Shown: positions 22,441 through 34,200, numbered from the stretch's first letter. The stretch is 64,000 nt of DNA from Hibiscus mutabilis (GCA_019671005.1 CM033732.1:9893932-9957931), one strand, 5' to 3'. Numbers and translations: made by a program. The notes: a model not told the origin generated them from the letters alone.

Positions 22441-22847
22441 TGGGTAGTGCCTCAATTGTCTGGGGGACATCATGTATACTTCTAATCAAAACATATTGAT
22501 AAAACAATTTATCACCTCTTGTGGCCAAATTTGAGACAGATAATACACAAGCAATGACGCAGATACTAAAGACTTGTGTAAATACGAAAGCATACACATA
22601 TAATTAGTTTAAGACTTAAGAATCTGACCACTTCTAAAAAATCATGTTCCCAAGTCTTCTTGGTTGATGTGATTTAGCTTGACTTATGTCAAATTTGAGT
22701 TATTATCCATGCCTGCACTCAGCTTCCATGTGGCATCAGTAATGCTATTAGTTTATTGATTTGAGATGGGAACGGGGGAGAAAACAAAGAGAAAGCAGAT
22801 GATGTACAACTGAAAGATTTACCTTGAGCATCTTCTTCTTTTCTGGT
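22441..22847. other. Gene-free stretch downstream of the ABI5 locus
   Basis: Likely holds the 3' UTR and end of the ABI5-like transcript near 22700-22847. No clear poly(A) signal chosen; nothing else seen. Confidence 0.4.
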
Positions 22848-22934
22848 TTACAATGGGCAACTTAGATTTCTTCTCAGTTTCTCTTTAGCTTTCTGGGCTT
22901 TGGTTTGTGTTTTCATTGTCCATTCCTCAAAGTA
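22848..22934 (-). CDS. ABI5: ABI5-like exon 4 (C-terminal C4 motif)
   Basis: 28 codons plus TAA. Follows a CTTGCAG acceptor. Begins YFEEW and ends RRNLSCPL, the conserved C4 end of group A bZIPs. Confidence 0.85.
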   Translation of the reverse strand, partial: YFEEWTMKTQTKAQKAKEKLRRNLSCPL

Positions 22935-23151
22935 CTGCAAGAGAACCAAAAAAAAGTACCAACAGAATTAGGAACAACAGAGCAAAAATTGTGTCTAGTA
23001 TAATGCTTCTTGACTGGAAGCATGTTGCCATCAATGCTTATACTATCTACTCTTATGCATGTTGCCCCAACATAATTTATTTTTACTTCACCTTTGCTTG
23101 ATCATCCTTTTTCTTTTCTCTATTCATTTGGTTCAATTGTGGATGATTTAC

Positions 23152-23181
23152 TTGTTGCTTTCTTTCCCTCTTGAGTTCTGC
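23152..23181 (-). CDS. ABI5: ABI5-like exon 3 (10 codons)
   Basis: Encodes AELKRERKQQ between TTCAACAG and GTAAATC splice sites. The 30-bp size is typical for this gene family. Confidence 0.85.
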
Positions 23182-23292
23182 CTGTTGAAATACAAGTAAA
23201 AGTGAGATCAATTTAGTTCTGCAGATTATGATAAAAGCTGCATGAAGATCCCAGAAATTTTATGAAATAAAGAAAAGTAACATTAGTTTTAC

Positions 23293-23364
23293 CAAAGCCT
23301 GCTTAAGGTGAGCATTCTCTTGTTTCAATTGGTTCAATTCAGCTTCCAGCTCAACTGTATATGC
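23293..23364 (-). CDS. ABI5: ABI5-like exon 2 (leucine zipper)
   Basis: 24 codons, starting AYTVELEAELNQLKQEN and ending LKQAL, with leucines at heptad spacing. Bounded by TTTACAG and GTAAAAC. Intact. Confidence 0.88.
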
Positions 23365-23684
23365 CTGTAAAGCATAACCAACCTTATAAGATTTGAAACT
23401 TTTAAAGTAGCAACTAATTACAGTGGTCACTTCGCCAGGAGTCCATCACTGGTATAATAAAACTATCAATCACACAAGTCATTCGATTCCGGAGCTTGAT
23501 TTTCTTTGTTATTATTAAAATAATCCGTGTAAACATGTTTAAGAGTATGCAAAGCAAAATCATACATTGGAGTATATGCCTATATACTAATGGCATAACC
23601 AATGCATAAGCTTTCATACTTGTGATCATTCACTTCAGCAACCAATTTAACTATCAATTTAATATAGGGTAGGGGTAATAGTAC

Positions 23685-24764
23685 CTGTTTTCTAGCTCTA
23701 GACCTTGCAGCTGACTCCCTATTCTTAATCATCATGCGTTGCCTTCTCTCAACTACCTTCTCAATTGGGCCATCAATGATCCTTTTCCTTCCTCGTAGTC
23801 CACCAATCTCCGTACAAAATTGGGTGGCTGGATTATCAATTTGATTGGTACACATCCCTTCTGGTGATACCGGACTTATTGGTGACACCATTCCCATTGC
23901 CTGTCCTGGTCCATAGCCACCATCTGCACCTACATTCCCATTGTAACAGACGGCTGTCGAATGTGGTGGAGCAGCTGGCTGGTAACCACCACCCCTCTTA
24001 CCATCATTGAGATACACTGATGAATCACCAAGGACTCCACCTGGAGGCATTGTCTGCTGTGAAGTCCACCCAAAACCACCACTGCCACCCATTCCCATAA
24101 TTGGCCTGGGAACGAAACTCGGACCCATCACAGGGTTATTGCAAGCCTGATACAACCCGAACTTTGGCTGATGTTGCGGAGGTGGTGGTACATCCGGTGG
24201 CAGGGATGGTTCCCGAACTACACCTGCCTTTACCAAGAAATCCTCCAAGGTCATTTCCCCGAAGGTTGGCTGTCTAGTACTGGTGTTCTCAGCATTCTGC
24301 ATGTTACTATTATTAATCTGTCCTTGTCCTTGCTGCAATCTATGTATCTCAGACCAAACTTCATCAACAGTCTTCCGACACAAAGGTGATGGAAGCGTAA
24401 GCGAGCCTTATCTTGGAAGGCTAGGCTGTCTAACTGCACCTTTACTGCTTGCTGCTGTTTCATTCAAAGGGAAGTTAACATGGCTGCTAACTGGTTCAGT
24501 TGCACCATTATTGAGATGGTTGCTATTAATGGGGTTGGTAGCTTGGTTTTCTTCAGCACTCCATATGCTTGTAAGGAATTTGTCCATGTTCATGGACCCA
24601 AAGTTCTTCCCACCCTCGCATAACGTATGCTGGAACTCATCGAGAGTGAGAGAATAGATAGAGGATTGCCTGCCGAGGGACGCGAAAGGGTGGTTCTTTT
24701 GCTGCTGATCCACCACCTGCAACTGTGACTCAACCTCACCTACCTCAGACTCCTCAACCGCCAG
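23685..24764 (-). pseudogene. ABI5: ABI5-like exon 1, with nonsense codon
   Basis: Ends AAACAG|GTAC at 23685. Except for TAA at 24408-24410 it is one open frame of about 360 codons. As it stands, only a peptide of about 120-136 residues, holding C1 and no DNA-binding region, could be made from the upstream start. Confidence 0.85.
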
Positions 24765-24818
24765 TTTTGAGGTGAAAGCTTTGAACTTTATGCCTCTGAT
24801 GACTTGTATATATAACAA

Positions 24819-26465
24819 AATTGACCATATAAAGAAAGAAACTATGAAAATCTAGCATTAAACTATGAAAAACGAGATTATAATCGAAAATCGAATATTG
24901 TAGCAGACTGTTAAAGGAGAGCTGTAAACAAATTTGTTGAAAGGAGAAAAGTTCATACAAAAGGGTGCATTAGATTTTACTTAGAACAGCCAAAAGACAA
25001 ACTTAAATGATGGAGACTTATGGGAGATTAAGTTCAATAAAAATTAATGTAATGATTGGGGAAATGAAAAATAATTTGGGTATTTGGTCAAGGATAAAGA
25101 GTCTAATTTCTAAAGTGGTTGAACAATGGGAATCTATTACTTATCTTGTTTCCCTCCACCATCATTCATGAATTAAAATAAGATATAATGTCGGAAGATA
25201 TAGACTTCTTTCAAAAGAAATTTTCATAATTTAGTTGCATTTGTATATGTGAATATAAATATTTTAAAAACTGGTACAGTCATGGGGCCAATTACCATGA
25301 ATCCAATACTACGATTTTCCTTCTGCTATGGCCTACTCGTTAATATATTCATTAATTAATGTTTCCAAGTTTCATAATGGAAAGCCCGCCTAAAGTAAAA
25401 TAATACCATCCATGACCTAACTAGACAATGGACCACACTACACTATATGAAAATTAAATAACAAAATATCTTTTTAATTTAACTATAGGTATCTAACTCA
25501 TTGCCGACTAATCTCGATTAGATACTGCAGAGACCCGTTATGGGACAACCCTCTTAATTCAATTTACTTCATTTCTAATGTCAGGATTCAAATCTCTAAC
25601 CTTACTTAAAATATTTAGTACTTCATCTCACTAGATGAAGTAGTTGTTGCTACATAATATCTTTAGTTATAAAATACATAAATATTAATATTTTATAAAA
25701 TATATGAGGTGGGATCAATGAGCTGAACTCCTTTCACACCTAACCGGTTTCCAAAATTTTCTTAATTGCTATATTTTTTATTAAAAAAATAAAATACATA
25801 TCTAATATTTTTTAAAATATGAAACATTATTTTACGTGGATATAAAATATTTTTTAGAAAAAATATGCAAGAGGAGCAGAAGCAAGTTGATCTGCTCAAA
25901 GTGGAACAAAGTTATTGGTGGGCCAAGCAAAAAAAAATGTTTCCTATTATGGAATGATGATAACATTCATTAATTTTTAACATTGAAATTTTGTATTTTT
26001 TTATTCAATAGAGAATTTACATTCCTATAGCGGGAGTCGAAACCATACAAAATGAGACGATATGAACATCCTTAATCACTAATCTCTTTTGTCCAGTACA
26101 AAATAATTAAATTAAAGAAAATGTACATAAAGGGAAAGTCCGGTTCCTAATTTTTTTAAAAAATAGCTAACTAAATATACCTAGTATTCTGCACTTCATA
26201 ATATTGATCACGGCAAATATAATAAGATATTTAATGCATTGGCCATGAAAACAATTTTATATACTAAATGGAGACCTCATATCGAAAAGAAATCATCCAA
26301 AAAGATAAGTTGGCCTTTCCACAAATAGTTTTTGATGCTGCACAAGGAGGAATGATCAATCTTTACAGTATGCGAAGAAATAATGCCTTCATAATGGCAT
26401 CAAGGCTAATACTAACTTCAGAAACATGGATTCAAAACTACTTTTCAGATCTAATACTTTGAACA
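24819..26465. other. Upstream region of the ABI5 locus, gene-free
   Basis: AT-rich. No gene, no clear TE boundary. The promoter of the ABI5-like gene should lie in 24820-25800; I did not find a convincing single TATA box or a G-box there. Confidence 0.4.
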
Positions 26466-26817
26466 TTAAACATCAAAATACACGGGATCCCCACTCAAAC
26501 ACATTCCAGACACAGAATTGGTATAGAATTTCTTGAACCATGAAAGCAGCAAAGAAAGAAAGTGAAGAACCAATACGACATACCTGAACTCAACAATGGA
26601 GGAGTTAAGTTTATATAATTGAGCTGAGAAGGGGTGAGAAAAGGGGCGGGTATTTTGGTTGAAGAAAATGGTTGGGCGCCAATGGGTTATTGCTGGAAGG
26701 GGAATATAAACAAACACGTAAAGGGTGCCAAAGTTGTGCTTATAGTTTCCCGGCAGGGTGGGGTCTTCAAAGCAGTCTATATACATAAAAAAAAGGTCAA
26801 ATTGGAATGAACCCACA

Positions 26818-26852
26818 GGGGAGGGGAGGGGAGGGGAGGGGAAGGGGAGGGA
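26818..26852 (+). repeat. (GGGGA)n microsatellite
   Basis: Seven runs of four Gs separated by one or two As. Such a run can form a G-quadruplex on the plus strand. No gene is evident on either side: the frames at 26466-26945 (minus) and 26856-27128 (plus) show no recognisable domain. Confidence 0.85.
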
Positions 26853-26859
26853 AATTTGG

Positions 26860-28599
26860 GTAAGCCAAATGGTATCGGCGTGGCTCTGATGGACACGTAC
26901 CGGCCATGTGGCTTGCAATGCTTTGCTTTGCTGCTCTTTGCTCAACGCGTGTGCTGCTGCTTGCTCTCATTTCTGGTAATTAAAGTACTCCTTTTTCACA
27001 TCAGATACCGGAAATGGAAGAAACAAGCGAAGGTGTCGATTTTAAAATTACTTCTAATCAGACCTTCTACTAATTATTTTGTATTTTTATCAATTAATAT
27101 TATAATAATAACAAGAAAATTTTATTAGTCTTTTTTATATCGTTGAAATATATAAACTAGAGCGTTTAAAATATATATATGAATATATTACATGTAAATA
27201 TTTATTTTATAAATTATTATTAATATTCAACTAAATGATTAAAGAACACCTATCTGTGGTTTAAAGGAGAAAATATTTTACTGTTAATATATTAAATAAT
27301 GAATTTATTTTATAATTAGAGTTTAATTTAAAAATAAGTATTCAAATTATATTTTTTATTTTAGGTGTTTAAATTTTTCTTTTGGTAAAAGAAATGCCTA
27401 ATGCTTTACATCGTTATCTTCGTATGTGTCTAACATTTTATCCCGTTAATATTTTAAAGTTAATCCGTTAAAAAAACAAACACTCAATCGTTGTTTGACA
27501 CGTAGATTTAATTTATTTATTTCTTTTTTGAAATTTATTTTATTTTAACTTAATTTTTTAAAAATCATAAATTTTTAAAATTCACAAAATAACCCTAAAA
27601 CTTAAATTCAGTCGTTGCCACCGTTGATCGCCACGCCACCTCTCACCCCTCTCATCAGAAGACTCACGCGACTGTTTACCTCATATTTTTTGTCGTCAGA
27701 AATCTACGAACGATGTCTCAATCAAATATCAAACATGAAAGTTTCATTCGAACGACGGTCAAGAGAACGACGAATAACGTTCAAATTGTGCAACAAAAGG
27801 AGGAGACTTTATCTCGACGACAATAACGTGATAATGGCAACAACGGTGGTTGATTTGAGATTTGGATAAGGGTTTTTAAATTTTGAAGTTTTTTGTTAAA
27901 TTTGGTAAGTTGGAGTTTTTTATATTAATTTTTAAAATGAAAAAAGGATAATTAAAAAAATTTATAAATCAAAACTTAACATGTGTTATAGCGAAAAAAA
28001 TATAGATTTAACACTTAATTTTTTAAATTAAGCCTATAATTAAAAGATCATATTACAATATCTTTTAAAAAATTATTACTATAACTATATTATTTGTTAG
28101 CGTAACTTTATAAACAGACAATAATTTAATCTTCTCAAAACCCTTTAAAATATAAATTCAAATAGTAAAAATTTTAATGATTAATTAATTAATTATTACA
28201 TGGGGTATCAAATCATTCGTTATTAATTCATAATTTTGTCCACTACAAATGTATTGCGTATAAAATTTTACAATAATTTTGAAAATATTTCACAATTGCG
28301 AATTTGCGATTGACCACAATAATCGCTATACATTATCTTCACTAGAATTTGATCCCGCTTCCGCCGGGTTCATTCAATTTTTTTATTTTAAAGTAATTGA
28401 TCGTTATATTTGAAGTAGAATCATATTAATATTTCAATTTTATATACATTCAAAAAAATATTTAGATTTTATATTAATTAACTATAACATTAATTTATGA
28501 TAATTATTTTTTATTTATACTATTTATAAGGTTTTTTTGTTTTCATATTTTATATAATCTTTAAATAAAATAACTAAAAACATGAAACGGGGACCCAAA
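26860..28599. other. Gene-free AT-rich stretch
   Basis: No supported gene. The 84-codon frame at 27615-27869 (plus) has a slightly higher GC content and basic composition but no motif I recognise; it lies between T-rich arms that look like an old foldback element. Confidence 0.4.
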
Positions 28600-28750
28600 G
28601 AATGGCTCCAGTGGAGAAAATGATGTTCATCCCATGTGACTCGGGTTCGAGTACCAGTGTGTGCAAAGTGTGTGCGTGTTGTTAAAGCATTAAGAAAAAG
28701 TATGGACAAATACTACCATGTAATCACACCGGTATATTCAAAAAATTATA
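28600..28750 (+). mobile_element. SINE-like element with A and B boxes
   Basis: A-box-like TGGCTCCAGTGG (28603-28614) and B-box-like GGGTTCGAGTACC (28643-28655), spaced about 28 bp, then a body GTGTGCAAAGTGTGTGCGTG ... AGTATGGACAAATACTACC. A second related body is at 31870-31985. No clear poly(A) tail or duplication fixed. Confidence 0.5.
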
Positions 28751-28807
28751 TCAATTGGGCTAATTAAATTTTATTTCAATTAGTATTAATATAATTGTAG
28801 CAGTCTA

Positions 28808-29437
28808 AGATTTTGCTTGGTTGAGTGGAAAAGTGGAAGGATGGAAGGAGAAGAGAGCAAAATGGAAAGAAAATAAATTTTGAGTGTGCTTGGTAGGAAA
28901 GAAGAGCAAAAGTTATTTGCTCCTTTTTGGTGCCCCTATCTATGTCAAACAATAAAAAGTTAAACCATATACTCTAACCATAATTTATAAATCCTAAGTC
29001 ATAAACACTAAATCCTAAAAACTAAACACAACATCTTAAACTCTAAACTCTAAACCTTAAACTCTATTTTAAGATTCTGGCATAGATAGAGGCGCCAAAA
29101 GGGGTAGAAAATTTTTATTCAAAAAAGAAAAGTTGGAGGAAAGAAAACTAGAGGGACGATCATTTTCCTTCCTCATGTGTAAAAATAAATCATCCCAAAA
29201 GTAAAAGGGAAAGAGAAGAGAAAATCCGCAAAAAAATATAAATTTTTCAAAGCTTAATTTTATTTCCTTCCAATTTTTAACTCTACCAAGCAATGAATAA
29301 AAATAAAATACAATTTTTTATCCTCCTACCAAAAGCATCAATAGAAGGAAAAAATTAATTTTTCATCTTTTTACTTTTCTACCATTTTAGTTTTCGATCA
29401 TTCTAATTTTCTTTACAAATTACTAAGCAAAGCCTAA
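28808..29437. mobile_element. hAT-like foldback MITE
   Basis: The left end TAAGATTTTGCTTGG and the reverse complement of the right end TAGGCTTTGCTTAG match, and inner GTGCTTGGTAGG pairs with CCTACCAAAAGCAT. Between lie degenerate CTAAACTCTAAACC units (28990-29060). Superfamily is a guess from the terminal bases. Confidence 0.5.
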
Positions 29438-29535
29438 AAAGTTATGAGTTGAAGTATGTGCTACATTTATGAAATGCATTCAAAGTTTTGCAAATTAAGG
29501 TGCGAATAAACTCCTCTAAATATACTATTTTAACT

Positions 29536-29552
29536 GGGGGGAGGGGGGGGGG
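29536..29552 (+). repeat. Poly-G tract
   Basis: Six Gs, one A, then ten Gs. Unusual in AT-rich surroundings; possibly a length error in the assembly. Confidence 0.8.
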
Positions 29553-29708
29553 AACCATGTTCTTTCGAATAGAGATTTAAGCAAACAAATCTTTTAAATA
29601 TATCGTTAAAATAATTAAAAATAGAACATTGTTTCTGAATCGATCATACCTGAATCCTAAATCAACGTATTAATAACACACAAACTAACAAATAATCAAT
29701 TTAAATAA

Positions 29709-30226
29709 AAGTTAATTGCACTATACGTTCCCAAACTATAATCTTCATTCTAGATTAATCACTATTTTTTTAAATATTTTAATTTTATCTTTAAATTATG
29801 ACTCTCATTTTAAATTCGTCCTTAAACTTTTAAATGTTCTATTTTCATCATCAAACTATGACCTCATTCTACATTAGTCACTGAACTTTTGAATGTTTTA
29901 AATCCTTTGCCAAATTATCAGTATATGCTAATCATATCTCATGTTAATAAAATTGTTATGAAAATTATAATCTGCAGGTAAATATTGATGTGTATTATGT
30001 AATAATATGATGCGACATAAATGATAATTTGAGGATGAATTCAAAAGTTTACGAACCAATTTAGAACGAAGATCATAGTTTGAGAATGAAACTGGAACAT
30101 TCAAAAGTTTATGGATCAGTTTTGAATGAGAACCATAGTTCAGGGATTAAATTGAAATATTTTAAAGTTTAATGAGCAATCTAGAATGGTAGTCATAATT
30201 TGAGGATGTGTGATGCAATTAACTCT
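29709..30226. mobile_element. Foldback MITE, GTTAATTGCA family, copy 1
   Basis: Ends in AGTTAATTGCA / TGCAATTAACT. Each arm contains three or four tandem units of about 54-60 bp of the kind TTTTGAATGTT...CTCAAACTATGA. A second copy with inverted centre lies at 56556-57017. Confidence 0.7.
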
Positions 30227-30559
30227 CTAAATAGACTTAAACTTAATAAAAATCTTGGGTAAATAATATCATTGGTCACTAAACTATTCTTGCTTTTCTG
30301 TTTTGGTCACCAAAGTATTCTTTTTTACAAAATCTTTTATAATATTACGTTCTTTTTCTATTTTGATCATCGAATTTTAAAAAAAAATAACGGCGGTGCT
30401 TACACGTATTTTTTTATTCCCCCACATTATTTTCTCTCTTCTCGTCAGTAGTCAATGTGTTGTTTTTTTAGGTTAAACAACACCATCGATAGCTAAACTA
30501 TTCTCACTTTTCTATTTTGGCCATCACCCATTAAAAATTAAATTTCTCAAAAAAGGTAG

Positions 30560-30608
30560 AGAAGGATTTGAACCTCATGCAAAGAGCTCCAAACACCTAA
30601 CCACCAAA
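30560..30608 (-). repeat. tRNA-like module 1, left arm
   Basis: On minus: TGGTGGTTAGGTGTTTGG, then GAGGTTCAAATCC. Resembles a tRNA D-arm/A box followed by a T-arm/B box at near-tRNA spacing. Confidence 0.55.
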
Positions 30609-30701
30609 ATAACCATTATGTTTGTTATAATTTCACCAAAATTTAAGTTAAACTCTTAGTCAAATAAAACCAAAGAAAATAATAATGTACAAGTGAATAA
30701 T

Positions 30702-30763
30702 GGGGGAATCAAACATGAGACCTCTATGTAAGAGATCCAAGTGCCTAACCACTGAGTCAAGCC
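30702..30763 (-). repeat. tRNA-like module 2, left arm
   Basis: On minus: CTCAGTGGTTAGGCACTTGG, then ATGTTTGATTCCCCC. Outward pointing. Confidence 0.6.
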
Positions 30764-31214
30764 ATAAAATTTATTATATTTTCATCTAAACTTGTATTTA
30801 ACTCAACCACTGAATTAAACTATACGATCAATACATATTTAACCAAACTAATATTTAGCTTAAATTGTGATTAAAATTGAAAGACATATTATAATTATTT
30901 TCCCACTCTATTTGGGATAAAATAAACTAATTAAATAAATATTTATTTATATAAAATTAATATTAAATGACTTTAAAAATTAAATTTAATATTTATATTA
31001 GATATAATATAAATTTTAAATTACTTAAAAATAACTATTTAAATTTAAATTTATTAATTTAATTTTTAATAAATTTTAATTGGTTGGTAAATATGTAGCC
31101 AAGTAAAATTTACATTAGCATTTAATTGGTTGAAATATATATTAGATTTAAATTTATATTAGATAATTGATTCGTTAAGTTAAATATAAATTTTTGGTGA
31201 AAATATTATATTTG

Positions 31215-31280
31215 GGGATTGACTTAGTGGTTAGACATCTGGACCTTTTGCATAGAGGACCCAGGTTTGATTCCCTCATC
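31215..31280 (+). repeat. tRNA-like module 3, right arm
   Basis: GACTTAGTGGTTAGACATCT, then CCAGGTTTGATTCCC. Mirror of module 2. Confidence 0.6.
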
Positions 31281-31375
31281 ATTTATTACTTGTAAATTTT
31301 TATTTTCTTTGGTATTATTTCCCTAAGAGTATAACTTAAATATAAATTTTGCGGAAATTATAACAAATTTAAGGG

Positions 31376-31440
31376 TTGATTTAGTTGTTAGGCACATGAA
31401 CCTCTTTGAATAAGATTCAGGGTTCGAATCTCTCTCCACC
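31376..31440 (+). repeat. tRNA-like module 4, right arm
   Basis: TTTAGTTGTTAGGCACATG, then AGGGTTCGAATCTC, the best B box of the set. Mirror of module 1. Confidence 0.6.
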
Positions 31441-31869
31441 TTTTAGAGAAATTTAATTTTTAACATCAAGTGATCATAATAGAAAAAGAAAATTAGTGAT
31501 GATTTTGTTAAAAATATTTTGGTGACCAAAGTAGAAAAGCGGGAATAGTTTAGCGACCAATGATGTTGTTTATCGTAAAATATAACACATGGACTATTGA
31601 CGAAAAAAGAGAAAATAAAGTAAAAAATAAAAGGTTAAAAAAATACACGTCAACACCACCGTTAATTTTTAATGACTGGGGAACAAAATAGAAAAATAGT
31701 GTTAATGTTACTGACAATTTTGCCAAAAATATGCAGTTCAGTGACTAAAATAAAAAAACAAAAATAGTTTGGTGACCAATAGTGTTATTTACCCAAAAAC
31801 CTTTTTAACTATTAATTGGGCACACATACATGAATCATGAACTATTTTTTGACCTGAAAATGAATGAAT

Positions 31870-31985
31870 CTCAGATACTCTGGTTGAAGTACATGTGTGC
31901 AAGGTGTGTGCACGTTGTCAAAGAGTTTAGAAAAGTATGGACATATATTACATTTAATCGCACCAATATATTAAAAAAACAAACT
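31870..31985 (+). mobile_element. SINE-like body, second copy
   Basis: TGGTTGAAGTACATGTGTGCAAGGTGTGTGCACGTTGTC pattern, then AGTATGGACATAT and TAATCGCACC, parallels 28643-28745 with a weaker B box. Confidence 0.45.
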
Positions 31986-32129
31986 TATACTATTTTGAAC
32001 GTTTACATTAGTAATTTTTTAATCATATTTTAATTAATTTTTTATCACCCACTTTTTTTGGCAATTGTCCTCTGGAGTGTTTATTGTGCGATTAAAATAG
32101 AATTAATCAAGTGAATCAAAATTCAATTT

Positions 32130-32855
32130 GGTTAATCGGTCAGTTATTGAAGTGTTCAATTGATTAACGGTTAAATATTTTTTTTAAAGTTTGGTTATCG
32201 ATTAGCTCGATTCAAAACCGATTAATTAACTGAATTAACAAAAATATTAATATATAGGTAATATATTTTGAATTTTAAGCTCAAATCTCAATGACCTATA
32301 ATATTTAAAACTCGATATTTATATTTTAATCTCAATATTTAATCCAACCCAAAAGAAAAAAAGCAAAGACTAGAAATAAAAAAAGTAAATAACTAAAGAA
32401 ACGCATTTCCATTTATTGTTACTCGTATTGCTATTTTTAATCAACTAAAAATATTAGAAATCATTTAATTCGAAAACCGCCCAAATTAACCAAATTTAGT
32501 TTGGATCGATTAATAATTTTCAAAAAACTTTCAGCTCGGCTAAAGGTTAAAAAATTTAAGAGTTCAATTAATTCAATTTTAGATATTTCGGTTAATCGGT
32601 TGGTCTTCGAAGTGTTCAATTTGTTAACAATTAAATATTTTTCCAAAGCTCGATTATATGTTAATTCTGTTCGAAACTGGCGAATTAATCGAAAATTTTA
32701 ATATATTGCTAATATATTTTGAATTTTAAGCTCATATCTAAATGACTAATAATATTTAAAACTCAATATTTATTTTAATCTCAATATTAAGTTCAACCCA
32801 AAAAAAAAGTATAAATAACAAAATAAACTCATTTTCTATTTATTGTTACTTGTCT
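32130..32855. repeat. Tandem duplication, about 300-bp unit
   Basis: 32130-32430 and 32575-32855 share GGTTAATCGGT, GAAGTGTTCAATT, AATATATTTTGAATTTTAAG and TTCAACCCAAAA-type words in the same order. Diverged; no coding. Confidence 0.65.
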
Positions 32856-32859
32856 GTAC

Positions 32860-33190
32860 CCCTGGTCTTCAACCTCCATATCTCCGGATGACCCCTAGTG
32901 CTTATCATCTGCACCACTAGTGTCCATCCTCTGCATCTCTGGTGTCCAGCTTCCGCGCCACCTGGTGTCAAGTCTCTGCAAACCCTAGTGCACATTCTCC
33001 GCACCTCTAGAGGACCCCTGATGTCTGGCCTCCACACTCTTTGGTGACAAGCTTTCGCACCCCTTGGTGCCTGACCTCCACACCCCTTGGTGTCCCGCCT
33101 CTGCATCTCTTGGTGTCCATCCCTCATACCCAAGGAGCATCCTCCGCTCTCTAAGTGGTTTCCTTCACGACTCTGTGCACGCCCTTGAGA
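32860..33190. repeat. GC-rich minisatellite, about 27-30 bp unit
   Basis: About twelve copies of CTCTGCATCTCTTGGTGTCC and variants (CCGCACC, CTAGTGTCC). Frames through it on either strand are products of the repeat, not a gene. Confidence 0.75.
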
Positions 33191-33649
33191 CACATCTCGA
33201 ACATCCAAAAGGCACTCAAGCGTTCAATGAGAAAAGGTTCAAATGTATTATTATAAAAAAATATCAGGCCACACACATCTTGTTGGTACAAAAGCATGCA
33301 AATGTATATACATTGTAGATAAACAAAGGTCACTATAGACGTTGATTAAAGGTATAACCATGTATGAAAATTGTAAAATTATTAACATATTTTCTTAGGA
33401 ATTTCATGGATGAATATTATGCCTTGCATACCTTAACGACAAATGAGCAAATCATTTCTAGTCTCTCCAGACACACGTCAACGAAAGGTTTGACAATCCA
33501 TTTTACCAAAAAAAATTACTAATTTAGCTTCTTAAGTTCTCATGGGCAAATGTTGCGTTGTGAGAAAACATCTTCCAACATTCAAGACCTATAGCACATG
33601 TCGCCCCAAATGTCATGCATGTGATAACTGATATTCATGTATAAATATT

Positions 33650-34200
33650 ATCCAAATGCAACTATTTCTACAAGAACGTCAAGATCCTCCTCCACAATGA
33701 TGTATTTATACACAATTTCTATAAAATATTGACATTTCAACATGGTTTCTACAAATGATTTATACATGTAAGAGCGTTGAGATCCTCTGCCCCAAAGAGG
33801 CGTTGAGCTCCCTTTGCTCAGTTTTGACCCATTCATACAATAGCATCGATATAGTTTCGCTCCACGTCGACCTATAAGATTGTAAGGTAACAACGTTCCT
33901 TGTATTAAGAGTTTAGATCCTCTGCTCCACCTTTGAAGATTTTATATTGTTTCTACAAAAGCATCAAGCTCCTCCGTCCTAAAGTGGAGTCGAGATGCCT
34001 CCACTTCACATTTAGACATTTCTACATCGTTTCTATAAGAGTGTCGAGATCCTCAATCCCAAAGTGGCGTCGAGATGCATCATCTCTGCCTTTGAAGTAT
34101 CTACATTGTTTCTACAAAGAGCATCGAGATCATCTGTCCCAAAGTGGCATAAAGATGTCTTTATCGCATTCAAAAGATAAATAAAAAGACGTTGAGATGC
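33650..34200 (+). repeat. Tandem array, about 85-90 bp unit
   Basis: Copies of CATCGAGATC(C/A)TC(T/C)GTCCC plus AAAGTGG(C/A)GTCGAGATG, separated by CATTGTTTCTACAA. Four or five copies, the first ones degenerate. Lies just upstream of a PPT-like tract and LTR start. Confidence 0.7.

Larger units (their letters stand above)
22848..24818 (-). pseudogene. ABI5: ABI5-like bZIP transcription factor, four exons, premature stop
   Basis: Exon order matches ABI5, the seed ABA-response bZIP that binds ABRE (ACGTG) promoter sites in the nucleus. Exon 1 carries C1 (SLGRQSSIYSLTLDEFQ, GSMNMDKFLTSIW), C2 (GSLTLPSPLCRKTVDEVW), C3 (PTFGEMTLEDFLVKAGVV), the Gly/Pro-rich middle, GRKRIIDGPIEKVVERRQR and the basic region IKNRESAARSRARKQ. 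Exons 2-4 give the leucine zipper and the C4 end RRNLSCPL. All splice sites are GT-AG. Damage: TAA at 24408-24410 replaces the usual Gln before GSLTLP; the basic region has RQRMM where the family has RQRRM; C1 has MDK where MDE is usual. The first in-frame ATG is 24818, but the conserved start seems to be CTG at 24762. No frameshift, so the decay is recent or a base-call fault. Confidence 0.88.
30257..31794. mobile_element. MULE-type foldback element with 9-bp duplication
   Basis: The arms begin GGGTAAATAATATCATTGGTC on the left and, inverted, GGGTAAATAACACTATTGGTC on the right; pairing continues inward for several hundred bases, including a second inner set (30468 and 31575) with TAAACAACACCAT / TAAACAACATCAT. 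Flanks are AAAAATCTT (30248-30256) and AAAAACCTT (31795-31803), 8 of 9 alike, as expected for Mutator-like insertion. No transposase or captured gene seen. Four tRNA-like modules lie in the arms. Confidence 0.75.

Noticed and set aside
26466..26945. 159-codon minus frame
   Set aside because: Runs through the GGGGA repeat (Pro/Ser/Leu repeats) and has no domain.
31376..31440. True nuclear tRNA gene
   Set aside because: No acceptor stem pairing, no anticodon stem, and the boxes drift among copies; tRNA-like only.
33064..33318. Frames in the minisatellite at 32860-33190 on both strands
   Set aside because: Repeat-driven Cys/Pro/Thr frames on both strands; no evidence of coding.
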